DNA of 64,000 nucleotides from an uncultured Oscillospiraceae bacterium (GTDB lineage: Bacteria; Bacillota; Clostridia; Oscillospirales; Oscillospiraceae): positions 62,001-126,000 of the forward strand of contig CAJUKH010000013.1 in the NCBI GenBank assembly GCA_910587345.1. Reading direction: 5' to 3'. Position 1 is the stretch's first letter. Every line of letters starts with the position of its first letter. Both the position numbers and the translations under genes were made by a program. This document shows, in pieces, positions 32,174 to 39,589 of this stretch. A model generated the notes under the pieces. It was not told the DNA's origin. It saw nothing but the letters and a program-made list of their open reading frames with translations, and ran no database searches.

Positions 32174-33055
32174 TTATCCCTCGCCAGGGTCAGCCTGTTC
32201 GGGGGGCACATCCTCTCCGTCTCCATTCTGGCCCAACCCTTGCAAAATCTCCATCAGGCGATCCAGAACTTTCTCGTAGGTACTGACGGGCATATCCTTG
32301 GTGCTTTCCAGGCCGAACTCCTCCAGCACGGCGGAGACCACATCATTTCCCTGCTCCTTCCCCATGCGAGAGTAGACCAGGTTAAAGAGGGCTGTCCGCT
32401 GTTCCTTGGAGATAGGGGTCATATCGGCCGCTTCGCCATCCCCCTCCACACGGAAGTCGGCGTCGATGCAGCCGTTGGGCGACACTTCCTCGGCCACATA
32501 CAGGCCCTCGTAGTCCTTGGGGAAGGCGGCCCGAAGAGCCTGGGAAACAGCGACCTTCTCGATCATCGTACAGGGCTTGGTCTTCCAGTTGGCTTGCCCT
32601 TTGTCATACTCCTTCAGACTGACCTCCTTGAAGACCTCCTCCTTCTCCTTGCTGGCCTCTCTCAGCCGGTTGACCCGGCACCAGCCGCCCAGAAGTTCCT
32701 CGCCGGGGTACAGGCAGGTTCCCTCCTTCTGAATGACCTCGTTGCCACGCAGGACAACGATGCCGGACTTATAGCCCAGGTACAGGGGGTTCTCCTCGGC
32801 CCTGCGGGTGTAGGCATCCTTTCCCACCACCATCTGGGCCGGATCGTTCCCGAACTTGATGAGGTACACCTCCCCCTGGGCAAACGGGTTGAGCTTCTGA
32901 GCCTGGCACGTCTTCATAAAGAGGACGACCTCTTGGTCGGTAATCTTATCGGCCTGACCACGCACCAGGTATCTCTTCACGGAGGCGAAATCGAGATCCA
33001 CGACCCCCAGGGCCGTCTCATAGTGGACTTTCGTCAGTTCGTTCTGTGCGCTCAT
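32174..33055 (-). CDS. bet: Bet/RecT-type single-strand annealing protein
   Basis: 293 residues. Family features include TDQEVVLFMKTCQAQKLNPF, EVYLIKFGNDPAQMVVGKDA, GGWCRVNRLREASK and PCTMIEKVAVSQALRAAFPK near 180-200. Such proteins anneal complementary single strands during recombination and replication. With the PD-(D/E)XK nuclease two genes upstream it forms a lambda Red-like pair. The C-terminus is an acidic tail after a helical domain, as in the family. Confidence 0.9.
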   Translation of the reverse strand: MSAQNELTKVHYETALGVVDLDFASVKRYLVRGQADKITDQEVVLFMKTCQAQKLNPFAQGEVYLIKFGNDPAQMVVGKDAYTRRAEENPLYLGYKSGIVVLRGNEVIQKEGTCLYPGEELLGGWCRVNRLREASKEKEEVFKEVSLKEYDKGQANWKTKPCTMIEKVAVSQALRAAFPKDYEGLYVAEEVSPNGCIDADFRVEGDGEAADMTPISKEQRTALFNLVYSRMGKEQGNDVVSAVLEEFGLESTKDMPVSTYEKVLDRLMEILQGLGQNGDGEDVPPEQADPGEG

Positions 33056-33068
33056 TCTATTTCCTCCT

Positions 33069-33818
33069 TTATTTTTTGCTGAAACTCAGCTTCTTGGTCT
33101 CCCGGTAGGTAATGCCAGGTATCTGGATGGTGCCCTTGCTGGCCCGGATAAGCCGCATAACGGCTGCCTTATCGACCGGGCGAAGTTCTGCTCCGTTGAT
33201 GGAGAGCGGAACGGCCTTGGAGTCAATGCCCGTAATTTCCCAGTCTGCGGATGCCGAGACCCCCTTTGCCTTGGGGACAGAGGAAGGTACAAAGACCGCC
33301 CGACCAGCCGTTTCCATGATTTCGGCTTCGGTCAGGGCGGCTTCTGCTTCCTCGGTTTTCCCTTCCTTGTCCAGAGCGGAGGCTTCCTCCAGCTTACGCC
33401 TGGTCTCCTCCTCGGCGGCTTTTCTGGCCGCTTCCTCTGCCTCCCGCCGCTTGCGCTCCTGTTCCATGGAATACTCCCCCATGGTCTGTTTCAGGGCTTG
33501 CTCTGCGGCTTTCAGGGGGGCAAGCATGGCCTTCTCTCGGTCGCAGATAGCCTTGTGAGCTTGGTAGGCCGCATCCTTCATGGGCTTGAAGAAGTCCACC
33601 ACCTCTCCGGCTGCTTTCTTGATCTGGACGCCGAACTCTCCGGCCGCCTGGTAGTCTTCATCCGACTGGATGACAACAGCCCTGGCCTTCAGCTCGATGT
33701 CGGAGACCTCGCTCCCCATCTCCTTCTCTCTGGTGGACACCTCCTCAGGATCTTGCTTCGGAAGAACTGCCACTACGACTTCGGCGGCCTCTTCCTGCCG
33801 AACTGCATTTCCGCTCAT
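33069..33818 (-). CDS. Coiled-coil protein of the recombination module, unknown
   Basis: 249 residues from the ATG at 33,818 (AAGGAGCGTGTCGAA upstream). The middle (about 85-165) is a long charged coiled coil (MEQERKRREAEEAARKAAEE). The N-terminus is acidic, and the C-terminal 90 residues form a small alpha/beta domain (ASADWEITGIDSKAVPLSIN, then IRASKGTIQIPGITYRETKK). Genes of this shape lie between exonuclease and annealing protein genes in many phages of Firmicutes. Their function is not known. Confidence 0.6.
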   Translation of the reverse strand: MSGNAVRQEEAAEVVVAVLPKQDPEEVSTREKEMGSEVSDIELKARAVVIQSDEDYQAAGEFGVQIKKAAGEVVDFFKPMKDAAYQAHKAICDREKAMLAPLKAAEQALKQTMGEYSMEQERKRREAEEAARKAAEEETRRKLEEASALDKEGKTEEAEAALTEAEIMETAGRAVFVPSSVPKAKGVSASADWEITGIDSKAVPLSINGAELRPVDKAAVMRLIRASKGTIQIPGITYRETKKLSFSKK

Positions 33819-34438
33819 TTCGACACGCTCCTTTTCAAATAGTTGTTTACGGTCAACAAAGCCCCGAAGACCGTCCATGCCTCCGGGTCTTTGATGGCGA
33901 ACATCTCCATCTTGTAGCTCCCGTCCTTCTTCAGATGCAGGATTGCCTTCTGCTCAAAGGCTACACCGTGGCTGGAGTACCCCTGGACATAGGCTTCAAG
34001 CTGAACCCTCGCCAGCATTTCGATGAGAGAGGCCGTGGTCTTCACGTCAACCATGGTGAGACGACCATCTATCAAACTGGGCAGGTCTGCCGTCCCAGCA
34101 TACCGCAGGGACTTGTGGTACAGCCTACACTCACTGGCAACCGGATCGACGTGGTGGTCTTTGAGCCAAGCCTTGAAAGCCTCCAGGTACCCACGATTCT
34201 CCGGGGCGCAGTCCTCGATGCCATACTTGACCAGGGTTTCAATGGTCTCATGCACCTCTGTACCCCTCTGGGCTGCCCGGTTCAGTACAGCCTCATCGAC
34301 CGTTCCATAGACCTCGTTGGAAAGAGGCTTCATCAGCGTAGTAACGCTTGGCACTTCAAAGCCGTTCAGCCGGTAAATGTGAGGGGCTTCCTCGAAGGTC
34401 AGCTCCGGGAACTCAGGGATGATGACCTTACCCGTCAT
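33815..34438 (-). CDS. PD-(D/E)XK exonuclease (Red alpha/Cas4-like)
   Basis: 207 residues. The ATG at 34,438 was chosen because GGAGGAGG lies nine bases before it. Upstream in-frame starts have no site and overlap the zinc-finger gene. The nuclease core is RYAGTADLPSLIDGRLTMVD, followed by VKTT (motif D...D-x-K), then LARVQLEAYVQGY. It would make single strands for the Bet protein. It overlaps both neighbours by 4 to 11 bases. Confidence 0.8.
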   Translation of the reverse strand: MTGKVIIPEFPELTFEEAPHIYRLNGFEVPSVTTLMKPLSNEVYGTVDEAVLNRAAQRGTEVHETIETLVKYGIEDCAPENRGYLEAFKAWLKDHHVDPVASECRLYHKSLRYAGTADLPSLIDGRLTMVDVKTTASLIEMLARVQLEAYVQGYSSHGVAFEQKAILHLKKDGSYKMEMFAIKDPEAWTVFGALLTVNNYLKRSVSK

Positions 34439-34667
34439 AGCCATCATCCTCCTCCGCCGTGTTGGTATAGACCCCAACCAGCTCCAGCAGCTCCCTGGTA
34501 CCCATGTTCTCCAGACAGTCGAGGTGGTAATAGCGGCCGTCGATCTCAGCGTACTCATCTCCCGGCACGATCCCCTCTCCGCAGTCATCGCAGGTGTAGA
34601 CCGCAGGCGGATCTGGTGCGTTAGGGCAACCGGCCAGACACGGAACACTACGGCAAATATCGCACAT
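34428..34667 (-). CDS. Zinc-finger protein, LIM-like
   Basis: 79 residues with two cysteine clusters: MCDICRSVPCLAGCPN at the start and YTCDDCGEGIVPGDEYAEID, then YYHLDCLE. The spacing suggests two zinc sites, with the second LIM-like. It probably mediates protein or DNA contacts in the early operon. The last 11 bases overlap the exonuclease gene. Confidence 0.65.
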   Translation of the reverse strand: MCDICRSVPCLAGCPNAPDPPAVYTCDDCGEGIVPGDEYAEIDGRYYHLDCLENMGTRELLELVGVYTNTAEEDDGYDG

Positions 34668-34861
34668 CAGGCATACCTCCCATTGATTGCCGCCCGGAAA
34701 TGGGCCTCTATGATTTCATCTTCCAGCAGTAGTACCCTGTACCAGTCAGGAAGGCCCTTGACCTTCATCTTCTGGTCGGTGAGGGCCACAGCCTCTCCCA
34801 ACAGTGATGGAATGGCCGAGCATCCCATTCGCTTTTCAGCCCTTGAGACCGCTGATTCCAT
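34667..34861 (-). CDS. Small phage protein, unknown
   Basis: 64 residues starting MESAVSRAEKRMGCSAIPSL. A helical protein with VKGLPDWYRVLLLEDEIIEA near the C-terminus. It overlaps the end of the transglycosylase gene by 26 bases and shares one base with the zinc-finger gene. No family was recognised. Confidence 0.5.
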   Translation of the reverse strand: MESAVSRAEKRMGCSAIPSLLGEAVALTDQKMKVKGLPDWYRVLLLEDEIIEAHFRAAINGRYA

Positions 34862-35543
34862 CTCCGACCACCTCTTTCCAGGCTTCGTAGCTTTCCATCA
34901 CTTTACGGCTATACCGGCCGCTTCCGGGATGCCCGGAGTTGTAGGCAGTCAGAGCGTCTTCCATCGGGTACTGGGCGAGAAGCTCTGCCATAAAATCGCA
35001 TCCGACCCGGAAGTTGGAGAACGGCTCCATCAGATCCTCGACCCCAAGCCGCTCCATCCGGTCTTCGTGCCATCTACGCTGTACCTGCATATACCCTTCA
35101 GAATCACCGCCGTCTCCAACCATGTTCCTGAACTGAGTCTCCTGCTGGATCATAGCCAACGCCAAAGCGTAGGGTATCTGGGCTTCCTCACAGGCCGTAT
35201 GCAGGTAGTCCTGCTCTTCGTAGGTCAGCGGTACATCATTTCTGAAATACCCTTGGGCAACGAGGGCCTCTTCAATTCTCTGCGGCTCATCGGCCGCCTC
35301 CAAGTCCCAGCTCTCCACAAGTGGAACCATAAGTACAGCCAGGTCTTGGCTTTCTACTCTTTCCCCGGTCACGTCCTCATCTGCAACAGCCACACCGCCG
35401 AAGGCGATGCAAAGTATGGAGATGAGCGCAACCACGGCCGCCATACCAGCAGTAGCAATCAGGCCAACGCCTTCTCGCTTATCTGGGGCAAGCCGCTTTC
35501 CTCCCTTGGCGAGACGAACGGGGTGATGTCGATTCCTGGACAC
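34836..35543 (-). CDS. Membrane-anchored lytic transglycosylase
   Basis: 235 residues, GTG start (GGAGG ten bases before). A basic N-terminus is followed by one membrane helix (GLIATAGMAAVVALISILCI, about 28-50). The outer part has an SLT domain: YALALAMIQQETQFRNMVGD with the catalytic glutamate, GDSEGYMQVQRRWHEDRM, and the final ALTAYNSGHPGSGRYSRKVM. It would cut peptidoglycan. Its position in the early operon, next to regulators, is odd for a lysis gene and is more like the cell-wall enzymes of conjugative elements or an accessory gene. Confidence 0.8.
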   Translation of the reverse strand: MSRNRHHPVRLAKGGKRLAPDKREGVGLIATAGMAAVVALISILCIAFGGVAVADEDVTGERVESQDLAVLMVPLVESWDLEAADEPQRIEEALVAQGYFRNDVPLTYEEQDYLHTACEEAQIPYALALAMIQQETQFRNMVGDGGDSEGYMQVQRRWHEDRMERLGVEDLMEPFSNFRVGCDFMAELLAQYPMEDALTAYNSGHPGSGRYSRKVMESYEAWKEVVGDGISGLKG

Positions 35544-35629
35544 TTCCTATACGCCTCCTCAAACTGTTCTGCTGTCTCAATTCCGTACTCGGACTTCAGC
35601 AACTCCCACAGGGCCTCGACCCTACTCAC
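35459..35629 (-). CDS. Small phage protein, unknown
   Basis: 56 residues with GTG start (VSRVEALWELLKSEYGIETA), GGGGGTGA upstream, overlapping the stop of the XRE gene and 85 bases of the transglycosylase gene. The N-terminal half is helical, with AEQFEEAYRKCPGIDITPF. No function is known. The frame is well supported by the coupled start. Confidence 0.5.
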   Translation of the reverse strand: MSRVEALWELLKSEYGIETAEQFEEAYRKCPGIDITPFVSPREESGLPQISEKALA

Positions 35630-36116
35630 CAGAATCACCCCCAACGAGGTGCTTCTTGCAATAGAGCTGCAACTCGCTGATGACCTTGCCGACAGCTTCG
35701 AGCTTGGACATCGCAGCCTGGAGCCTGGGCTTTTCTTCGCCGTCGATGACGCCATCCTTGGCGATCTCAGCGATTTCGGCCTTGATTCCCTCTATGTCCC
35801 CATCAACGATGAGGCGGAGTGCTATCCCACGGATGTCCTCAACCTCTGTTGCCAGCAGGTCATCCCGGCAGATAGGGCACTCGTTACAGCAGTACCAGTT
35901 CAGGATGGATGGGTCTTTATACAGCTCGGCCATACGGATCAGGACATCGACCGGAACCCTGGTCAATCCCCTCTCATAGTCGGCCATGCTCGACCACGAG
36001 ACTCCGAGGAGGTCTCCCGCCTTTTCTCGGCTTGTCAGCCTGTCGTCATACTTTGCGGCTTCAATCCTGGACTTGTAGTACCGGTTATCTGCCGCTTTTG
36101 TAGGGCAACGTCCCAT
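35622..36116 (-). CDS. XRE-type helix-turn-helix protein with cysteine cluster
   Basis: 164 residues. The HTH region reads LTSREKAGDLLGVSWSSMAD, then YERGLTRVPVDVLIRMAELY. It is followed by a CCNECPICRDD metal-type cluster near 75-85 and a helical C-terminus. This is a second early regulator. A pair of operator-like sites (36,144-36,188) lies just upstream. Its place after the Cro-like gene suggests a role in the lytic decision or in early gene control. Confidence 0.75.
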   Translation of the reverse strand: MGRCPTKAADNRYYKSRIEAAKYDDRLTSREKAGDLLGVSWSSMADYERGLTRVPVDVLIRMAELYKDPSILNWYCCNECPICRDDLLATEVEDIRGIALRLIVDGDIEGIKAEIAEIAKDGVIDGEEKPRLQAAMSKLEAVGKVISELQLYCKKHLVGGDSGE

Positions 36117-36143
36117 TTTCTTTCCCTCCCTTCTGCTGTAAAA

Positions 36144-36188
36144 TTTCCATATAGGAAATCAGCGTTCACTCACTTACCAATTGGGTAA
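36144..36188. promoter_or_regulatory. Paired operators, 30 bp apart
   Basis: A perfect site TTACC-AATTG-GGTAA lies at 36,174-36,188, inside the last codons of the Cro-like gene. A symmetric variant TTTCC-ATATA-GGAAA lies at 36,144-36,158. The spacing is exactly 30 bp, as at 36,436/36,466 and 2,222/2,252. No clear -35/-10 was found beside them. Confidence 0.6.
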
Positions 36189-36392
36189 TTCGCCGTCAAA
36201 AAAAATCTCGTTGGACTGCTCCAGGGTGAGTCCCAACTCTCTGGCGACAATTACCTTCTCCTCGTCGCTGAACGCCACCTCACCCCTTTCCTTCTTGTTC
36301 CAGGAGTTCTCGGTCTTCCCAATAGCGTCAGCCATGTCCTTACGGGTTTTGCCCTTCGCTCTGCGTGCAAATTCCAGCTTCAAGGAGTTCAT
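36174..36392 (-). CDS. Cro-like XRE regulator
   Basis: 72 residues, the first gene of the leftward operon. The HTH reads KTRKDMADAIGKTENSWNKK, then a short helical C-terminus (EEKVIVARELGLTLEQSNEI). Size and divergent position opposite the CI-like repressor make it the probable Cro counterpart. Its promoter at 36,429-36,457 carries a perfect operator in its spacer. The stop codon itself is part of the operator at 36,174-36,188. Confidence 0.8.
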   Translation of the reverse strand: MNSLKLEFARRAKGKTRKDMADAIGKTENSWNKKERGEVAFSDEEKVIVARELGLTLEQSNEIFFDGELPNW

Positions 36393-36428
36393 TCACTTCT
36401 CACCTCCCTTTTGGGTTCCTTGATTATC

Positions 36429-36457
36429 ATTATACTTACCCAATCGGTAATTGTCAA
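36429..36457 (-). promoter_or_regulatory. Early leftward promoter (consensus)
   Basis: Minus strand TTGACA (36,457-36,452), 17-bp spacer, TATAAT (36,434-36,429): a full consensus promoter. The perfect operator TTACC-CAATC-GGTAA at 36,436-36,450 fills the spacer, so a bound repressor would exclude RNA polymerase. It starts the early operon. Confidence 0.85.
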
Positions 36458-36480
36458 TAATTATTTTACCCGTCTGGTAA
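36436..36480. promoter_or_regulatory. Switch operators, two perfect sites 30 bp apart
   Basis: TTACC-CAATC-GGTAA at 36,436-36,450 and TTACC-CGTCT-GGTAA at 36,466-36,480. The first blocks the leftward promoter. The second lies six bases before the -35 of the rightward repressor promoter, where a bound repressor could activate or autoregulate. Confidence 0.8.
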
Positions 36481-36486
36481 GTTTTA

Positions 36487-36515
36487 TTTACATCAGGTAC
36501 GAAAGCGGATATTAT
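36487..36515 (+). promoter_or_regulatory. Repressor maintenance promoter
   Basis: TTTACA (36,487-36,492), 17-bp spacer, TATTAT (36,510-36,515). It lies upstream of the CI-like gene, which has GAAGGAGGCAGATATT before its ATG. The weaker -35 fits a promoter helped by a repressor bound at 36,466-36,480. Confidence 0.75.
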
Positions 36516-36537
36516 AAGGAAGAAGGAGGCAGATATT

Positions 36538-36924
36538 ATGTATAACGCACAGGCTTTTGGTCGCAACCTTCAAGAGCATTTGTCATCCCACGGCATTGAG
36601 CAGAAGTGGGTGGCCGAGAAGATGGGAACCTCCCAGGCCACGCTCTCTCGCTATGTCACCGGTGCCAGGCTTCCAGGGGTCGAATCTCTCGTTGAGCTGG
36701 CACAGGTTCTCGGTGTCAGCGTAGATTACCTTCTCGGCATTGAACAGCCGTCCCCTAAAACGAAGCTCTCTACCGAGCTTACTATCCTCGCCCAATGCTA
36801 CTCTCAGACCCCTCTCAGCATCCGCAAGATCATTTGGGCTTCCCTCGACTCCTACATGACACCAGAGCAGCGGCTTGTCATTGAGGCGGGTATGTCCGCC
36901 GAGGGAAAAAGCAACGTCGGATGA
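36538..36924 (+). CDS. CI-like XRE repressor
   Basis: 128 residues. The N-terminal HTH (IEQKWVAEKMGTSQATLSRY, then VTGARLPGVESLVELAQVLG, VSVDYLLGIEQP) is classic XRE. The C-terminal part is short and helical (IRKIIWASLDSYMTPEQRLV) and has no LexA-type peptidase, so release from lysogeny may need an antirepressor rather than RecA cleavage. The BRO-N gene at 1319 is a candidate partner. It is the probable reader of the TTACC-N5-GGTAA sites. Confidence 0.85.
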   Translation: MYNAQAFGRNLQEHLSSHGIEQKWVAEKMGTSQATLSRYVTGARLPGVESLVELAQVLGVSVDYLLGIEQPSPKTKLSTELTILAQCYSQTPLSIRKIIWASLDSYMTPEQRLVIEAGMSAEGKSNVG

Positions 36925-36972
36925 CTGTCTCCGGCAATGTGATCTACTTCGATTTTTCTGGGGGGTGATGCT

Positions 36973-37611
36973 ATGGACACCGTTCTCACCGGCGATGAGC
37001 ATATCATGTTTGACGGTATGCCCACTGGGTACTTGCTTCACGATTTCTGGGCGTGGGCTTCGTCTGATCTCCTGAACAACACTCTGCGAGGCTCCTATGC
37101 AGAGTTCATCGTTGCAGCCGCTCTTGACCTGACCGATATGCTGAAAACCCCCAGAAAAGACTGGACAGCCTATGACCTATACTACCCTCTCGACCGCAAG
37201 ACCGGCATCCGCATTGAGGTGAAGTCTGCCGCCTACCTTCAGGCATGGGGCGAAAAGGACTCCCCTCTCTCAAAAATCCAGTTCAGCATCCGACCGACCC
37301 TTGCCTGGGATGCCGAGAATGGCTATGACACGATTTCCCGTCACCAGTCCGACGTGTACGTCTTCTGCGTATATACCGAGAAGGAGCGGTGTGCCGCCGA
37401 TCCTCTCAATCTCGACGGCTGGGACTTCTATGTCCTTCCAACATCGGTTCTTAACCAGCGATGCCCTACTCAGAAGAGCATATCACTTGCCTCTCTGGAG
37501 AAACTTGACCCCTTCAAGACCGATTATGACGGCCTGGAGGCCGCCGTCATTGAGGCTTATAAATTTCCAGTTTTTACCCCCCCTCCCCCCCAGCAAAATG
37601 CACAAATATGA
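36973..37611 (+). CDS. PD-(D/E)XK-like protein expressed with the repressor
   Basis: 212 residues, GGGGGGTGATGCT before the ATG. Conserved parts are FDGMPTGYLLHDFWAWASSD, LRGSYAEFIVAAALD with a glutamate in an N-terminal helix, and DRKTGIRIEVKSAAYLQAWG, where IEVKSA is the E-x-K core of the PD-(D/E)XK fold. It is a known conserved unknown protein of Clostridia mobile elements. Here it follows the repressor on the same strand with 48 bases between them, so it is likely expressed in the lysogen. Restriction-like or exclusion function is inference. Confidence 0.65.
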   Translation: MDTVLTGDEHIMFDGMPTGYLLHDFWAWASSDLLNNTLRGSYAEFIVAAALDLTDMLKTPRKDWTAYDLYYPLDRKTGIRIEVKSAAYLQAWGEKDSPLSKIQFSIRPTLAWDAENGYDTISRHQSDVYVFCVYTEKERCAADPLNLDGWDFYVLPTSVLNQRCPTQKSISLASLEKLDPFKTDYDGLEAAVIEAYKFPVFTPPPPQQNAQI

Positions 37612-37789
37612 CACTTCTTTCCATATCCTTTTTGGTCAACTCGACGCTTCGGACAGTCGTGCCGGGGCGTCGCAGTTTTATCTGCCCGTTGCGGCTCTCT
37701 GGTACGTCCCAGCCCCTCCAAGGTGTTTAGATATGGGGGTCGGCTGAAATTCGACCTGGGGCAACCCGAAATCTCTGGAGGTGCTACGC

Positions 37790-39550
37790 ATGGCAAAATC
37801 TGTACTCAGCAAAGCGACCAAAACTGTACTTGAGGCTATCAGCACCCTCAAGGTTGCCATCTACATCCGGGTCTCAACCCATTGGCAGGTCGATAAGGAC
37901 AGCCTTCCGGTGCAACGACGGGATCTCATCAGCTATTGTAAACTAGTGCTTGGAACAGATAGCTATGTCGTCTTTGAAGACCCTGGTTACTCCGCAAAGA
38001 ACTTCGAGCGTCCAGACTTTCAGCGGATGATGGCAAGGATTCGTGCCGGGGAGTTTTCTCACGTTCTGGTCTGGAAGCTCGACCGGATTAGCAGAAACCT
38101 CCTCGACTTCACCACCCTTTACGAGGAGCTTCAGGATCTCGGCGTCACCTTTGTCTCGAAGAATGAGCAGTTCGACACCTCCACGGCCATCGGTGAGGCC
38201 ATGATGAAGATTATCTTGGTCTTTGCGGAGCTGGAGCGGAAAACGACCTCTGAGCGTGTCTCCGCCATCATGCTGTCCAGGGCCAGTGACGGAAAGTGGA
38301 ACGGCGGCCGTGTTCCCTTCGGCTATGACTACGACAAGGATGAAAAGCAGTTCATCATCAACGAGGCCGAGGCCAGGGTCGTAAAGCTCATCTACGACCT
38401 CTACGATGAGAAACACTCCCTTCTTGCCGTGAGCAAAGAGCTAAACGAGCGAGGCTACCAGTCAAGACGTGGCGTTCCATGGAGTCCTGTCACGGTCGGC
38501 AATCTGATGAGAAATCCCTTCTACATCGGCACCTTCCGCTACAACTACCGGGATGAGAGCCATAAGACCTTCGGCTTCAAGCCTGAGAGCGACTGGATCA
38601 TGTGCGAAGACCACCATCCTCAAATCGTCACGCACGACCAATGGAACCGAGTGGTCGGCCTCATGAGGTCGCAACGGCGTGGTCAGCCCGGCTCCGGCAA
38701 GAGCTTCAACCGTGGCAATACCCACATTTTCGCCGGACTGCTCACCTGCGGGTACTGCGGCAGCATTATGAGAGCCAGTCAAGATCGCCCACGAAAGAAC
38801 GGCTGGCGGCCATCCATATACTCCTGCTCACGGAAGCGCACTCACAACGACTGCCCCAACAAGTACATCTCTGACACGACCATCGGGCCGTTCGTTCTGA
38901 ACTACATAGCCAACATCATCAAGGCCAGAAAGAGCTTCGGCGTCTCCACCTCCATTGACACCCTCCAGAAGAAGCTCCTGCGGGGCGACACCTTCCAGGA
39001 TGTCCTCTGCATCGGTCGGCCCGGCCTGGAGGAGTTATACCGCCATTTCAAGGGCACCAGTGACTATACCCAGAACTTCATGGCCTCCTCCGGCGAAACC
39101 TCCCATTCTGAGGAACAGGAGCGTGACATACTCTTGGTAGAGAAGCGGCGGAAGGAGCGTGCCCTCAACCGGCTCAAGGCCCTGTACCTATACAGCGAGG
39201 ATGAAGAGGCCATCAGCGAGACCGACTACATCCTGGAACGGAAGAAGCTAATTGACTCACTGGAAAGTATCGACACCCGCCTGGCTGAGATTGACGATGC
39301 CCTATCCCAGCGTCTAAAACTGACTGATGAGGAGTTCATCGAGAAAGCGAGCTACTTCATCATGGCGCAGCAGTTGACCGACAAAAGGCACATCGACTAC
39401 GAGCGTTTCATCCAAACCGTAGACCCCAAAATCGTGAAGGATTTTGTCAATTCGGTCTGCTCAAACTTTTGTATAAAATCGGGCCGTGTGGTCTCCATCC
39501 GCTTCAAAAACGGCATTGAACACCAATTTTTCTATCGGGGCGAAGAGTAA
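37790..39550 (+). CDS. int: Large serine recombinase (integrase)
   Basis: 586 residues. GGAGGTGCTACGC precedes the ATG at 37,790. An ATG nine bases earlier overlaps that site. The resolvase domain starts VAIYIRVSTHWQVDKDSLPV with the catalytic serine at residue 29 and continues with WKLDRISRNLLDF. The recombinase domain (WSPVTVGNLMRNPFYIGTFR) and a zinc ribbon (CGYCGSIMRAS, then SCSRKRTHNDCPN) follow, then a coiled-coil region near 445-500. It integrates and, with a directionality factor not identified here, excises the prophage. Confidence 0.95.
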   Translation: MAKSVLSKATKTVLEAISTLKVAIYIRVSTHWQVDKDSLPVQRRDLISYCKLVLGTDSYVVFEDPGYSAKNFERPDFQRMMARIRAGEFSHVLVWKLDRISRNLLDFTTLYEELQDLGVTFVSKNEQFDTSTAIGEAMMKIILVFAELERKTTSERVSAIMLSRASDGKWNGGRVPFGYDYDKDEKQFIINEAEARVVKLIYDLYDEKHSLLAVSKELNERGYQSRRGVPWSPVTVGNLMRNPFYIGTFRYNYRDESHKTFGFKPESDWIMCEDHHPQIVTHDQWNRVVGLMRSQRRGQPGSGKSFNRGNTHIFAGLLTCGYCGSIMRASQDRPRKNGWRPSIYSCSRKRTHNDCPNKYISDTTIGPFVLNYIANIIKARKSFGVSTSIDTLQKKLLRGDTFQDVLCIGRPGLEELYRHFKGTSDYTQNFMASSGETSHSEEQERDILLVEKRRKERALNRLKALYLYSEDEEAISETDYILERKKLIDSLESIDTRLAEIDDALSQRLKLTDEEFIEKASYFIMAQQLTDKRHIDYERFIQTVDPKIVKDFVNSVCSNFCIKSGRVVSIRFKNGIEHQFFYRGEE

Positions 39551-39553
39551 CAA

Positions 39554-39585
39554 AAAGCCCAGGAACCGCTTGGCTCCTGGGCTTT
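39554..39585. terminator. Terminator between integrase and queA
   Basis: An 11-bp perfect stem (AAAGCCCAGGA / TCCTGGGCTTT) with a 10-base loop. The minus side is followed by TTTTTG, so it chiefly ends queA, whose stop is 4 bases away. The + side also ends the integrase gene 3 bases after its stop. Confidence 0.8.
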
Positions 39586-39589
39586 CCAA

